Under the pieces are notes generated by a model. That model did not search any database, was not told the origin of the DNA, and saw only the letters and a list, made by a program, of their open reading frames with translations. Of a DNA stretch of 64,000 nt, positions 1 through 12,290 are shown in pieces. The stretch is from Blasia pusilla. Its lineage: Eukaryota; Marchantiophyta; Marchantiopsida; Blasiales. A program made the translations under genes and the position numbers. The stretch covers positions 26,660,001 to 26,724,000 of the forward strand of contig CM114271.1 in NCBI GenBank assembly GCA_050084515.1, written 5' to 3'. The number at the start of each line of letters is the position of its first letter. Position 1 is the first letter of the stretch.

Positions 1-1007
1 GAAAGGATAAAGGAGGGTTGGGTTTAAGAAGGAGGTGCTAAGGTATGAATAAAATTAAGGGTTTAGATCAGGGTTTTAAGAAGGAGGCGCCAAGGGGATT
101 ACGAGTTGGCTTGGAAATTGATTGAGTGTTTGATGGTTCTCCTTGTTTGAGGTCATGATGGCTGTATCCAAGATGTTATTGGGATGAATAAGGCACAATT
201 AGAAAGCTTGTGGAAAGAAAATTCCAACGCACTAAAAATGCAGACAATTGCTCGAGCATAGATCTAGACATCATCCCCAAGCTATCAGAATGATAGTTGG
301 GTTGAAGGCCACACGGAGCGGCCCAATAATATTTTCCTAGAGGTAGGGAGGGGTGGGGATACTAAGAACTATATATAAGGGGGAGGGTCTCCAAGGGTGT
401 TTGGAAACCTGAATCCCATCTCGGGGAACCATTGGGAGAAATCAAGGGCATGAAGTGGATCAAGAGATTAGCTCCAAGGTTTGGACACCAAGCCGAGTCC
501 AAGTGAGCTTGTTATGGACACCAACCTTGATATGTGACTCAAAGATTGAGTCCTAATTAGAGACTTTTTTAGTTTCATTAGGAAATTGGGACTGCCACAC
601 GCAGTAGCGCCGTTTTAGGTTTCTAGACTATCAAGAAAATATGTCTCAAGTCTTGAAGAAGATTTTTTTGTTGGGAAGTGAGGGTTAGGTTGAGCTTGAA
701 GGATGACCCTAGACCGAGACTTGGGAGATATAATGGTGGTTGATCCAAACCATGGCTAATATGAGTGTGTTTTGGTGCAGATCTAAAAGGAGAGTGTGAC
801 CTACTGAAAGCAAGTTTCCACAACATATAAGATCGGCGTTCAGGGGATTGGAGTAGGTACACGATAATAGATGGAATCATGATTAGCTTGTGGTGTAGTG
901 GTATAAAGAGTTTGGAGTTAGGGAAAAATAAATTACTTGTAGGGGTTTGCATATGGCTTAATGTTTTTTAGATGATGGAGAAGGAAAGAAAATTGACTCT
1001 TTGTTTT
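1..1007. other. No recognised gene; decayed repeat-like DNA
   Basis: No reading frame here resembles a known protein. A phrase of about 30 bases (GTTTAAGAAGGAGGTGC-like) near position 25 recurs near 75, so the left edge contains a short imperfect duplication. Nothing identifies it further; it may be the LTR or untranslated part of an old element. Confidence 0.4.
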
Positions 1008-1245
1008 GTTATCTTACTTAGGTTGATTTTAGATTGCGGGTATTTGATATTGAACATCCACTTCTTCTTTTGTACCATGACTTTGAATGACTTCCTTGAA
1101 TGAAGAGAAGCCCAACAAATTTGTAATTTATCTAACTTAGGTTGATTTTAGATGATGGATGTTTGATATTTAACATCCACTTCTTATTTTGCACCATTGC
1201 TTTGAATGATTGCCTTGAATGAAGAGAAGCCTACAAATTTTTAAT
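1008..1245. repeat. Two-copy tandem repeat, period 119 bp
   Basis: The block starting GTTATCTTACTTAGGTTGAT (about 1008) is repeated starting TTTATCTAACTTAGGTTGAT (about 1127). Both units share the landmarks GGTTGATTTTAGAT, AACATCCACTTCTT, CTTTGAATGA and CCTTGAATGAAGAGAAGCC in the same order. The two units differ by scattered substitutions, so the duplication is not recent. No coding function is apparent. Confidence 0.85.
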
Positions 1246-2040
1246 TAAAAAAATTATATGAATATAATTTAAGAAAATAGGGTAAATAATCCAATTCCTT
1301 AAGTATTAAAATTGTCGAGGATAGGTTGTGATAGGACATTGTCATATGTTGAGTTTTCTGTGTGTTCAATTTTCTCATACTCATAGACATCACTACACAT
1401 TCTACGTCATTATTCACATCTATACAACAAAAATATCGATCTTCCCTACACACATGTAGATCCTTACATATATTAAAATATACATACACATATATACCAA
1501 TACCACAAAATCGAAGTAAAAATGGCTCACATGGCCAACTTGACTCTCAAATCTACATGTAGTCTTCAAGCCAGATCCATCCTCCGTGATGAGGGAATAT
1601 GGACTCTTACACTTAAGCTCCTACCAAGGTTCAAACAAAAATTTAAACACAAAGTTTTGAAAAGGGAAATTTTTGAGATTTTTAAATAAAGTCAAAAAAT
1701 CTTGGCATCAATTTTTTTTCTCAAGCGCAAGGGTATCAGCGCCCGTAGTAAGCAATGTGGAGGGAGCCCACGCACCCGACACTATTTTATAGTGATGCAT
1801 AAGGCACTACGCGTTGTATCATGGTGTAAGATGAGGTCAAGTGTCGCAACATGATATCGGGTGAAGTGACAAGTGACGCATCTGGGCATCAAATGAGGCT
1901 TTGGGTTATGTTTAGGGCGCCCTACGAGCTTGTTAAAAGTTACAAGGCGCAAAATGTATTATCAAGCATGTTTAAGAGAGCCCAAAAAACCATATCCTCA
2001 TCACTCTCACCATACAAATAAGCTCCAACTACATCTCGCT
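1246..2040. other. No recognised gene
   Basis: This stretch has only short chance reading frames on both strands. The part from about 1740 to 1950 is locally richer in GC and in GCGC and GGGC motifs than its surroundings, but I recognise no protein or RNA in it. Confidence 0.4.
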
Positions 2041-2990
2041 GACTTAGACATGGGTTCTGACTCAAACCATATGCATCTTGGTTGAGCCTCCTAGGTTGGT
2101 TTACCACTTAAAAATAATACTACTACAATAATAAATGTCACATAGCAAGCTTTCCCATAAGGTTTTTTAACTCCATCAACCATTTTAATGGTTGATCATT
2201 AGTGAAGAGGGTGAAAGGATTGTCGAATAAATAGCACTTGAATGGGTGATGACCCATACGCCAACAAAGTACTCTCCCTTATATGAGATATACTTTGACT
2301 CTGCAATATTATTTGAGTGGCTAGCATAATCTACTATAAACTCTCTACCCTCACCATCATGTTGGGTGAGCATCGCTCCAAGATCCAACAAACTCCAATA
2401 AGTGTGTAGCTTATAAGGACACCCCCTAACAAGTCTCCTCAAAATAGGTGCAGACGTCAATCTATCCTCAAGCATCTGAAATTCTTTCTCTTGCCACTTA
2501 TGTTCCACCTTCATCACCAAGGTCAATGGCTTCGCAATCGTACTAAATCCCTTGACGTATTGTGAATACATGTTCGCCAATCTCATGATACACAAACTCA
2601 ACTTACATTTGTAGGACGTGGGATACATGATATAGCCTTTTACTTTGTCTGTTGTACACCAAGACCTCTAAGATATATTGTATGATCCAAGGAATCAATC
2701 TAGTCAAAAAGAACTTATACTTGTTTGGATGTAGCTTGAGCCCATGTAACTGCAATCATCATAACAAATTTGCAAAGTGTTCCTCATGCTCCCAAACTTT
2801 GGGGTTGAAGACTACAATATCATCGATGTAACATCTAGAAAAATCCAAACCAACCAAGATCCTATCCATGATCCTTTGAAATTCAATGGCACAACAATAC
2901 ATTCTCCAAAGTGTAGTTTGGAGAACGAGGTTGGCGCTCTTGGAAATTTGATATGAAGAACATATTATCGATGTTATAACCATATGCTCT
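2041..2990 (-). mobile_element. Gypsy (Ty3-type) pol fragment: RT plus RNase H
   Basis: On the minus strand the segment 2983-2759 reads as the end of a Ty3/Gypsy reverse transcriptase, with FQRIMDRILVGLDFSRCYID followed by DIVVF, the YIDD catalytic box. Further downstream (about 2628-2190) the frame passes through the post-RT segment YVKGFSTIAKPLTL, then APILRRL, LGAMLTQHDGEGREFIVDYA and SNNIAESKYISYKGEY, which are classic Gypsy RNase H landmarks. Between these pieces a change of frame is needed and stops are present, so it cannot be expressed. Gag, protease, integrase and the LTRs are absent. It directly abuts the truncated Copia copy at about 2990. A related fragment lies near 33.8-34.5 kb. 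Confidence 0.85.
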
Positions 2991-5900
2991 CTCCAACCTT
3001 GATGAACTCAACATCAAGGAAGTACTTGAATTCTCCCAAGTCCTTCATATCAAATTTTGCGTGTACCTTAAGCTTGACTTATTATACCATATCTTCATTA
3101 CACCCAAAATCAAGAGGTCATCAATATACAATATAATGATAACCGTATGATTTTTTCATCTGAAGACATATAGCGAGGAGTCAGAATCACATATCCTAAA
3201 GCCCAACTTTTATAGGACGTATGTAATATTACCAACTGCTTCAAGCTTGGATTGAAGATATAGAGGAAGAGCTTATTGCATTAAGACATCAACATACCTG
3301 GGGGATGGTTAATATACCTTCCGGTAAATTTTGTAAACCCATTTGCAACCAATATCTTCCTTACCGGAAGGTATATCAAACATCTCCCAAGTATGAGGAT
3401 ATGGTATAACAAGTCAATAAGCTCATATCAATAGCTACAATAAGCTCTTCATTTATAGCTTCAACTTGGTTCTTATTCTTGAAGGATAGTTATCGTATAT
3501 GCATGATGTCTTGCAAGGAATCCTTCATTTATGAATCTATGAACAACATGTGTGACTTTGCTTGATCTACGAACTTCACATTATTTAGAGGTGGATGTCT
3601 CTAACATCATACTTAAGCTCTGAGTAGTGTCAATAGACTAAATACACACTCTTTCCAATCATAGATTGACTGATTTAACTAAAGAATCTATGACTTCTAC
3701 TAATCTTGCACTAGTATTTGGAGAATTTGTAGGCAATATCTCTTGGTTTATAGTCATATTCTCTCCCTCAACAACGAGTTTAGAGATGGAATAGGCTCAG
3801 ATGGAGCATACCGTGATATTGTGACTAAGAATAAATTTCCCAGATGATGGAATGTAGCACTTATATCTTTAGTTCCATCAATAGAGCCAATAAAGATATA
3901 TCTTTCAAATTTGGGATCTAATTTTATGCGTCTTTCAAAAGGAACATGAGCATAACAAATATAGCCAAGTACTTTCAAGAAGGAGAAATCAAGTTTACTT
4001 TGTGTAAAGATCTCGAGTGGAGTCTTATCATGAACTCTTGCTTTTGGAGTTTGGTTGATTTAGAAGAATGTGCAGGCTACATCCTCTACCAAATACACCT
4101 TAATTAGGCATGTTCTTCTCATTCAACATAGCGCGTGCCACCTCAACAATATGTCGATTCTTCCTCTCAGCCATTCCATTTGTTTTGGAGTGTAACACAC
4201 AACCACTTGTCCTTGGATGTTATTATGAGGTAAGTAGTCATCAAACTTTGTTGAAAGGTACTCTCCTCATCCATCACAACACAATTTGATAATATATTTT
4301 CCAATATACTTCTCTACCGCAATTCTCAATCTTTGGAGTATTGAGAAAATCTCTAACTTTGATTTCATAAAGTATAGTCATATATACTTAGAGAAATCAT
4401 CAATAAATGAAAAAAAGTAATAGCAAGTACTCATGTTATGTTGTGATGTTATCCACACATCATTACGATGCTATCATAGTCCGATCATGCATTGTGTCGA
4501 TGAAACAACCATCTATGTTAAGCTTCATCTGATAATCTTGTTCTACTGTCTATCTTACAGAGAATTTTTTTTTTGCATTGGCAGGAACATAGAGAATATT
4601 TCAAGAGCACAAAGACCACCTAATGCTATTGGAACTTTACTAGTATGCTTGATTTGATGTTGATTATCATCTCCTGTGAGCACTATTGTAGGATCTTTCA
4701 CCGACTCAATACTACTAAACCATATAGCTTGTGAGATCGTATGATTTGATGCACCAAAGTTGATGTATCAATCTTATGTTGAGTCTTTCTTGACCATTTC
4801 TCCCATATGATGAGTCATGACCAAGAGATGCTTAGTTTGTAAATTTTTTTGTTCAGGATATTGCCCATGATGTTATTGCTTCATATAGTTTTGTTGTTGT
4901 AAGACGCTTGTCTCATATCTATCTTCTTCTTGAAATAAAAATTTGCATGGTAAACCTTTATCCCATAGTAATTGCAAGATATAGGGACCCTCTATTGTTG
5001 ACCTTGATCCCAACAGTTTGCATCATTACCACCTCGTGATTGTGTTTGGTATTGGTTTATAGTTGATTGAGTGAAGTTATGTTGAGTCTCTCTTCCTCCA
5101 TATGCATGACATCCACTATAACCAAGGAAGCTTCTACCACAACCTGTGCCTCTATTTAATCCATTACCTACAAATAGCGCACTCTCTTGAGTACTAGGCA
5201 AGCTACTACTGTGTACTAGGCACATCTTCACACTAATTAAAAGTGAGACTAACTCTTGAAAGGTTGGATACTTCTCTCTCACATAGATAAAGATCTCAAA
5301 AGACTTGTAATCTTTTGGAAGGCCTTGAAGAGTGAAAAAAATTATATCGTTATTTTCTATATTGACTCAAATGTTATTCAACTGATCAACAATATATCTG
5401 ATATTCAAAACATAATCATTAATGTTTTGCGATTATTGCCTCACTTCAATTTTTGTTTCAATTGAAGCTTTATGGCCTTTGTAGATTTCTGGAATAACTT
5501 GCTAATGCATTTTAGGCCTCCTTTAGAGTATCAACATTTTGAATGTGAACAATTATTGGCAACTCATCGTTATTGAAATGTAGTGGATTACTTGCCTTGC
5601 GCTCTTGTTCCAAGCGCGAACATTCAAGTCTGTTGAGTTACCTTATAGTTTGGCCTTAGCACCTCTAAGAAAAAATTTTCATGGGCCTACATCTATATGG
5701 TTGAATTGATTGGGAAAGCCCTTAAAAATGTCTTCAAAGTTTTATCACCGTCATAGCTCCACGTGAAATCTTATGCCACTGAGCTGTGATTGAAACTTCC
5801 TTCTCCCAAATTGGAATTGTGCCTTCTCTTGCTTCTCTTCTCTTCTCAAACACCCATAATTTCAATTGATGTTTTACTATCAACAGCTAAAGAAGTAAGT

Positions 5901-6200
5901 GATGGGATATAATTTTCGCACTCACACGCCACCACGGAGAAGGAAATTTTACAATGAGAGAATGAGTGGAGGCTCATCCCTTTCTCAATCATATAAGGTA
6001 TGTCCAAGAAACCCTTAGCCTAATCCTAACCATAGTCTCGAGTTAAGATAATTAACTTAATTAACTAACCAAGATTAAGCATTCATACTTCGTGTGAATA
6101 CCAAATATAACAGTTCGGATGTCCGATGAGCTTGACTATAATTGAGTCTTCAATATCTCTAACTCAAGATAACACACATAACATCTACTACTCTCACCAA
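2990..6200 (-). mobile_element. Degenerate Ty1/Copia retrotransposon, copy 1 (truncated)
   Basis: The element runs right to left. The 5' LTR and leader appear to lie at about 5,900-6,200, because this stretch matches 16,860-17,210 of copy 2. A Gag relic follows (5282-4992, PTFQELVSLLIS), and then a cluster of pre-integrase and protease relics. The integrase C-terminus is at 3978-3754 (KVLGYICYAHVPFERRIKLD, then KFERYIFIGS). The end of the RT is at about 3060-3001 (FDMKDLGEFKYFLDVEF). Many stops and frame breaks show it is dead. The RNase H and 3' LTR are missing and replaced by Gypsy sequence. It is an ancient relative of the copy at 16.9-21.5 kb and keeps the empty site of a MITE inserted in that copy. 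Confidence 0.85.
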
Positions 6201-6654
6201 AGTGAGGCTTGTTATGCTACCCTATGCACACATACATGCAAGACGTGTGCTCATTTAACCATATGAATAATTAATAATCATATGTCTATTTGGTATTTCT
6301 TTTCGGAACTTCATATTTATGATTCATTTTTTAGGAACGGAGTAATAGCATTATATGGATTAAAAATTTTTAAAATCTAAAGATCATTATATATGGAAAA
6401 TATTTAAATAAATAGTAAATAATTATAATTATATTTTGGAATATCTAAACCATTCAAAATAAAAATCCATATTTGGTGGTTTGTGCAATTAAAAGCCAAA
6501 TAATAGATAGAAAAACATATAATTTCAAATCTTATGAAAATAAATACATGTTTCACCAAAAAGACAGTGTGAATTTCATTGAAATAATTATGGTAAATAT
6601 TTATTCTTTTTAAACTCATAGTTGCTTATTTTTTCCTTCAAATATGTAAAGGCT
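6201..6654. other. AT-rich, no recognised gene
   Basis: The stretch is A+T-rich and holds only chance frames. It separates the Copia LTR-like region from the start of the long inverted-repeat transposon. Confidence 0.4.
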
Positions 6655-7700
6655 TATTGTCGTGCGTCTACTCTCCTTGAATGTAAATCATTAATATTGC
6701 GGAAGCGTGCTTTCACTAGAACACGCTCTTAATCTTGATTTGCATCCAAACACGCGCTCACGTTAGTCTGGTCTGGGTCAATCAGCGTTCTAACTTTTCA
6801 AGTTCTCAACTCGGCCTCTAATCAAACTCAACTTTCCTAGTTTCGAGGTCTTACAACACAGGAAAGTCTTTGAAGACTTGGGACATACTTTTTGGCAAGT
6901 TTAGGAACCTCAAACGCCGTTTGAATAATTGGCAGTTCCAACTTTCCGAGCAACTTTCCAATGGACATCTAATGAGCCCCTAACCGTGAGTCACGAAAAT
7001 GAATCGCGGGTTGGAATCCAAGTGTGGCTTACGAAATCCACTCCCTTGGATAAGGTTTGGGTTTCAAGTTCCAACACCAAACTCCCGTTCCATCCCGTGC
7101 CCTTGAGACGCCAATTGGTGCTCAAAGTGGGGGTCGTGTTCCAAAAATCCTTGGAGACACTCCCCCTTACTAATACTTTATGGGATCCCCGCCCTCCCCT
7201 AACTTTAGGGTAAGATAGTCAGACCCCTCAAATTGGCCCTCAATCCAACTACTCTCACGATCGTTTTTGGCAAATATCTTAGCCTCTTCTTATGCGTTTT
7301 CTAAGATCTTTGGTGCGTTGGAATTGTCTCGGTGTAATATTTCTTATGCCATCTTATTTGTACCAAACGAATATTGGGACTTAACGTTATGGTCCGAAAT
7401 ACAGTCAAAATCCCCAAACGCTAGTCGTGTTCAAAAACTAGTTCTCGCCTCTTTGGCAACCAACCTTCCTAGACTCAACTCATCTAAAGTCTTGGTTCAC
7501 ATTTGGTCAAGGTTCCGTGGTTGCGATCACAAACGCATGAAACGCAAAACTCTATTATCTTGGACTTTTCCAAGAGATCTTTCCAAAAGCCTCTCCAAAT
7601 CGCGATCATCGTATCGTGAGTCCACGAGAGTTCTGATGTTCCTCTTGGCGCATGTTTGGTGTTTGTTTGGTTATGAGGGTTGCAACACTCAAATGGATGG
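6655..7700. mobile_element. Left part of a transposon with long terminal inverted repeats
   Basis: The sequence starting TTATTGTCGTGCGTCTACTC (about 6655) and continuing for about 130 bp is the inverted counterpart of 21,840-21,981. The inner segment 7,385-7,694 is a direct, diverged copy of 21,470-21,770 (landmarks CCCCAAACGCTAGTC, CCTAGACTC, GATGTTCCT and GAGGGTTGCAACACTC). Together the two loci imply one element with long terminal inverted repeats (at least 130 bp). This copy has lost its right end. Long inverted repeats suggest a Mutator-like or foldback element, but no transposase is visible. Open frames at 6929-7213 and 7267-7716 do not resemble any protein I know. Confidence 0.65.
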
Positions 7701-7716
7701 GAAAATTTATAAGTGA

Positions 7717-8390
7717 TTTTCTTGAAAGAGCTGAAATAAAAAATCAGAAATCCATAATAAAAAATCAAAATATATAAGGAAGTCTGTTGAAAATAATACA
7801 CCAAAAATTATGGAAGATATAATTCATTCAGGTAGAAAAATAAATTGTACATTTTAAGAAAATAATGTTTCTAATGATTAGTAAATCTAGTATATCTCAA
7901 AAAATATTTAAATAAATTTTATTGATAAGAAATTGAAAGTGAGCTTTGTTGCATTGGTTTTGATGAATATTTATTTATTATTCTTATTTTCCTCAAATTC
8001 ATAATAATTATTTTTTGAAAATACAACAAATCCTTCATAAATGGACTATATATATGTAATTAAAATTTTGAAGGAAATAAAAATAAAGAATTACAATTTG
8101 AGCATAGAAAAAAATCTATATCTATGAAGATATCAAAGCAAATGAATCATTCATTGAATAGATTATGTGAGTATTCAAAGTAAAATTACCTCCCTACTAA
8201 AGTTCATACCATGTACGTTAAGATCATTTGACTTAAATCATGTTTCCCATATAATGTTGGATGAAATTCATACTCTTTCATGAAAGTCATAATTTGAGTC
8301 ACTTTGTACAATAGACTTCAATGGCGAGTTATAAAACGATAATTTTGTTAGTATCATTGGCCTATTCTCTATCTCTAGGCTCTGAGGGTT
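7717..8390. other. AT-rich spacer, no recognised gene
   Basis: This is A+T-rich DNA with homopolymer runs. I see no coding or RNA feature. Confidence 0.4.
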
Positions 8391-9035
8391 GGTCGTTTGT
8401 TGGTTGTGGATAAGCCTCCTTCACATGTCTGCCCTTTAGCTATTGGAGATGTTTTATACCGCTTCATTATTCAATGTTTGTGCTTGCAATTTCGCACTCA
8501 TTTTAGTGCCCACTTATTTCTTCATCAATTTGGAATGGCAACCCCTATAGTTGTGAGGTTGTGGTGCATAAGATTCACTCCACTCTTGATATTCATCTAG
8601 AGTGGGTAGCAATTCAGTTTCTCGTGCGACCATCTTTGAGGAGTTACGTTGTCTAGAAGGACAACTTGCGAGTCTTATTCCAATGTTCCGCTCCTTCTAT
8701 GCCTATGATACGCCCATTCTCTATTCTCATCATGCTACTTCGAGGTAATATAGTATTCTCCAATCAGCGTATGGCATGCGTCAAGGTGATCCCATGGATG
8801 GCCTCCTCTTTGCCCTTGCAGATTTTCTTGCTCTTCAAGCATAAACCCAAGCATTTCCATCTTGTATTTTCCCTTCTATTGCTGATGATACTCACATTAT
8901 AGATCCTCCTTTTGAAGTGGTTCCTACTTATACCCATTTTATGGAACAACTGTCTTTCTTAAACTTTATAGTCTAACCTAGTAAATGTCGAGTATGGTCT
9001 CCTTCATGCCTTCCCTCAACATTCACCCCGCCTAC
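8390..9035 (+). mobile_element. Degenerate non-LTR-type reverse transcriptase relic
   Basis: Read with frame changes, this stretch follows a plant reverse transcriptase family related to LINE enzymes. It begins with PLAIGDVLYRF and FSAHLFLHQFGMATP (8397-8560). A GMRQGDP box follows near 8773, the catalytic ADDTH box near 8883, and a PSKCRVWSPSCLP tail near 8975. At least three frameshifts or stops interrupt it, so it is non-functional. No endonuclease, poly-A tail or target duplication could be defined. The relic runs straight into the ~330-bp tandem array, which may derive from sequence just 3' of the RT. Confidence 0.75.
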
Positions 9036-9039
9036 TCTT

Positions 9040-10280
9040 GAATTTTCCATCTATATCCCTCATGTTTCACGTCCATCTAATGGTGGAAGCTTTGGGTGGA
9101 TGGGTAATACGAGTAAATTTCAAAGGAGACTTGGAACTTTACTCCTACATCACTCATCTTCCTCTTTCTTCGACATTTTTTGGCCCCCCTCTTCTTTCGC
9201 TGGCCCATAATTCATGAAAACTTTTTGGAACATGCATTTCCGCGTCACGCTCCCAACAGAAAAAGAAAATCTCCAAATGACTACCCATAGAAGAAATTAA
9301 AAATCAGACACCCTAAGTGAGGTTTTGGAATTTTAAAGGGAGGATGGAGAGTGATATCCAAGATCCATACCGTCCAAGGGCAAGAGGGCATTGCCAACCC
9401 CACATCCTTTGTGTTTCACTCCATCCAACGGTGGGAGCTCGGGGTACGTGGATAAGATGAGTATAATTTAAAGGAGACTTGAAACTTTACTCCTACATCA
9501 TTCATCTTCCTATTTCTTCGACATTTTTGGGCCCCCCTCTTCATCTGTTGGCCCATAAATCATGAAAACTTGTTGGAAATCTATGTCATAGAAAATCTCC
9601 AAATGACCACCCATAGAAGGAATTAAAAATCAAAAACCCTAAGTGAGGTTTCAGAATTTTAAAGTGAGGATGGAGAGTGATATCCAAGATCCAGACTGTC
9701 CAAAGGCAAGAGGGCATTGCCAACCGCACATCCCTCATGTTTCATATCCATCCAACAGGAGGAACTTCAAGTGCGTTGGTAAGAGAAGTAAAATTCAAAG
9801 GAAACTTGGAACTTTACTCCTACATCACTCCTCTTCTACTTTCTTTGACATTTGTTTGCCCCCCCTCCCTCCTCTTCTTCCGCTGGCCCATAAATCAGGA
9901 AACCTTGTTGCATGCTCTTTCGCGTTATAGAAAATCTCCAAATGACCACCCATAGAAGGAATTACAAATCAAAAACCCTAAGTGAGGTTTCCAAATTTTA
10001 AAGTGAGGATAGAGAATGATATCCAAGATCTACACCGTCCAAGGGCAAGAGGGCATTGCCAACCCCACATCCCTTGTGTTTCATGTCCATCCAACGGTGG
10101 GAGCTCTGGGTGCGTGGGTAAGACGAGTAAAATTCAAAGGAGACTTGGAACTTTACTCCTACATCACTCCTCTTCCTCTTTCTTCGACATTTTTTTACCC
10201 CCCTCTTCGTCCGCTGGCCCATAAATCATGAAACCTCGTCGGAACATGCACTTCTACGTCATGCTCCTGGTAGAAAAAAT
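9040..10280. repeat. Tandem array, ~330-bp unit, about 3.7 copies
   Basis: The landmark CCCTAAGTGAGGTTT recurs at about 9311, 9638 and 9976, giving periods of 327 and 338 bp. A 5'-truncated first copy is recognised by its inner part from about 9057. Each unit contains AGTGATATCCAAGATC, GGGCAAGAGGGCATTGCCAA, ATGTTTCAYRTCCATCCAAC, GGAACTTTACTCCTACATCA and TTTCTTCGACATTT in that order. The short open frames within it (for example 9643-9930 and 9982-10224) are the same frame recurring in each unit, not genes. Confidence 0.9.
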
Positions 10281-11084
10281 ATCTCTATGTTAACATGAAA
10301 ATGACACAACGACTTGGAAGAATGCTATTGAAAGTCCTCATGATCCTTCTTGGCCCCCCTTTTTCTCCCCTCTACCCTACCCAAGGGTCCAAAAATCATA
10401 AAATGTTTCCCAGAGGTGCACTTTGATGACACAAACACAAGGGAAAAGACAAAACTACAAATGACCACTCACCCTCTCCCCCTTCAACCTACATCATACT
10501 ACCTCGATGGCTCTCCTAGCCACATGGAACTCAACACCATGGTTGGATTGAAATAGATTTTGTCCGTCCATGGAGCAGACATGCCCAATGGGTCCACCAC
10601 CCAAGTCTTTTTGGTATCTCAATCGCCTGCGTGGGTTCGGGTTGCATGCTTGGACTAAGGGAGGCAAGTAGGGATCAAATAGGTGTCTGCATTAGAAGCC
10701 CTCGCCTGGTCCATATCAAACGTATATGTGGCCCGCATCAAGTCCACCTAGCATGCATTCAGCGGCCTGAGAGCTAGTACCTAGTCGATGGCTGCTCCGC
10801 ACGTCTGAAAATAGCAAAAAGTGGGGACTTGTGAGAAAAGCGATTGCAACGCAATAGAAATATTACCAGCTTCATCTGACATCTGAGGACAAAGTAACGC
10901 CCAAAGAACCTATTGACCCTCTATATCATGTACACGCTAGAGCTCTACCTATCGGCTAACTAAGATGTGACATCCTACATACTAAATATTATGCCATGAA
11001 CAACCTTCTTAACCAACCAATCGGATGAGTACCACTAATATGCAAATTCAAGACAAACGAGCAATCTTCTTGATCAGCGCGAGA
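10281..11084. other. No gene; contains a LTR-like fragment shared with 18.6-18.8 kb
   Basis: The part 10,845-10,975 matches 18,640-18,775 in order: CATCTGACATCTGAGGACAA, then AACC..TTGAC, CTCT..AT, AGAGCTCTAC and TAAGATGTGACA. The shared end TGTGACA is consistent with a retrotransposon LTR terminus. The rest (10,281-10,844) shows nothing I can name. Confidence 0.5.
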
Positions 11085-11409
11085 CAAGGTTGCATACGGA
11101 CAAAGTCTGTGTCCGTGGATACGTCCATCTTTTAGAAGGATGTGTCCATGTGCACCCCATATCCCCCTTCTTTTTCATCCCCCCTCACTTATCTTCGTGA
11201 TCCGCACTTTCTTGTTTCTCCCTCCTCGAGCTTCCACCTTCATTCCCCCCTCCCTCCCCTCTTATTGCCCCGTCCGCCTTTTCCCTCCCTTCCACCATCA
11301 ACTATAAACTGTGGGCCCCATCTTTTGCAATCCATGTCGGAGGACATGTCCAAACTTGTTTGTCTGTGTCCGTCCTAGGGAGAGACTTGTCCGTTTTTGT
11401 GCATTCATG
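11085..11409. mobile_element. hAT-type MITE, copy A, with 8-bp target duplication
   Basis: The element begins CAAGGTTGCATACGGAC and ends GTGCATTCATG, an imperfect terminal inverted repeat (CAWGGTTGCAT...). It is flanked by GCGCGAGA (11,077-11,084) and GCGTGAGA (11,410-11,417), an 8-bp duplication with one mismatch. Subterminal AAGTCYGTGTCCGTGGA motifs and a C/T-rich core are shared with the copies at 32,721 and 20,847. An 8-bp duplication and A at position 2 with G at position 5 are typical of hAT elements. It is non-coding and about 325 bp long, so any movement would have needed a transposase from elsewhere. Confidence 0.85.
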
Positions 11410-12290
11410 GCGTGAGAGTACCATTGACATAGAAGAGGATGAACATTGAACACTCCAACTTTCTTGGCCGCTCCCATTTTGGAATTAAAAGTTGGTTTAA
11501 ACATATGCGCTCGCGCTTATAAAGTCCTCCTCCTCTCTCTTCTATCTTCCACCCCTCTCGTCTAGGCTCGCTCCTCCTGTGTGTTGAGCTATTTTGTCCT
11601 TGGTGACTGATTGATGAAAAGAAACCTCTTTGGTTGAAGAAGATAATTCCTAGAATCACCTTACACTTATTGAATCATGTAGGTTTATAGAATTAAGTGA
11701 ACTGAAAGGATTCAAACTCTCAACTTTGTACCGTCTACAAACAAGTTACTCACAAAGGGACGAAGATTGACCAAGCGTGAAATTCCTTGAGGAATTGAGA
11801 GACACTTGAAAGTTTTAACTTACAAAATCCGAAATTGAAACGTAGCAATTTAGAAATTGCAAGAGGGAAAACTAGAGGGTCGGGGGAGATTAATTACTTG
11901 TTGATAAAGGACACATTTGTTGGTATCTAATTGAGTAGTAATCGATAAATATCAAACCACGTTAGGGTATCCCAAGCTTAGATTGCAATTTACAAGATTA
12001 GGGTTCCACAATGGAATTTGAAATGTTGTAGTTTTGATCTTTCTTCACACATTAACACCCCACATCGATCTTATACAATATCAAATATTCAATGGTGGAC
12101 TTAGTAGCAAGAATTCATAGAATCATGAAAAATCATGCGAAGCTCTGAGTTGGGCAGGGCAGCAAGTTCAGTACGATTGTGGGGATTTGGGCATGAGAAG
12201 AAGTCTGAACGTTGGCAAAGAGAACATGGCAAGAGATGTTGTTGGGTACACATCCATCTCCCTCTACAAGATCACAGAATTGGATCGTAA
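11410..12290. other. No recognised gene
   Basis: Only short chance frames occur, for example 11,659-11,405 minus, which overlaps the MITE edge. The stretch reads as ordinary decayed intergenic DNA. Confidence 0.4.

Noticed and set aside
9643-9955. Open frames repeated in the tandem array, considered as a small gene family
   Set aside because: They recur only because the 330-bp unit is repeated, have no starts or domains in common with known proteins, and shift frame between units.
9040-10280. Regular repetition considered as a CRISPR array
   Set aside because: The whole ~330-bp unit is repeated without unique spacers, and the host is a plant.
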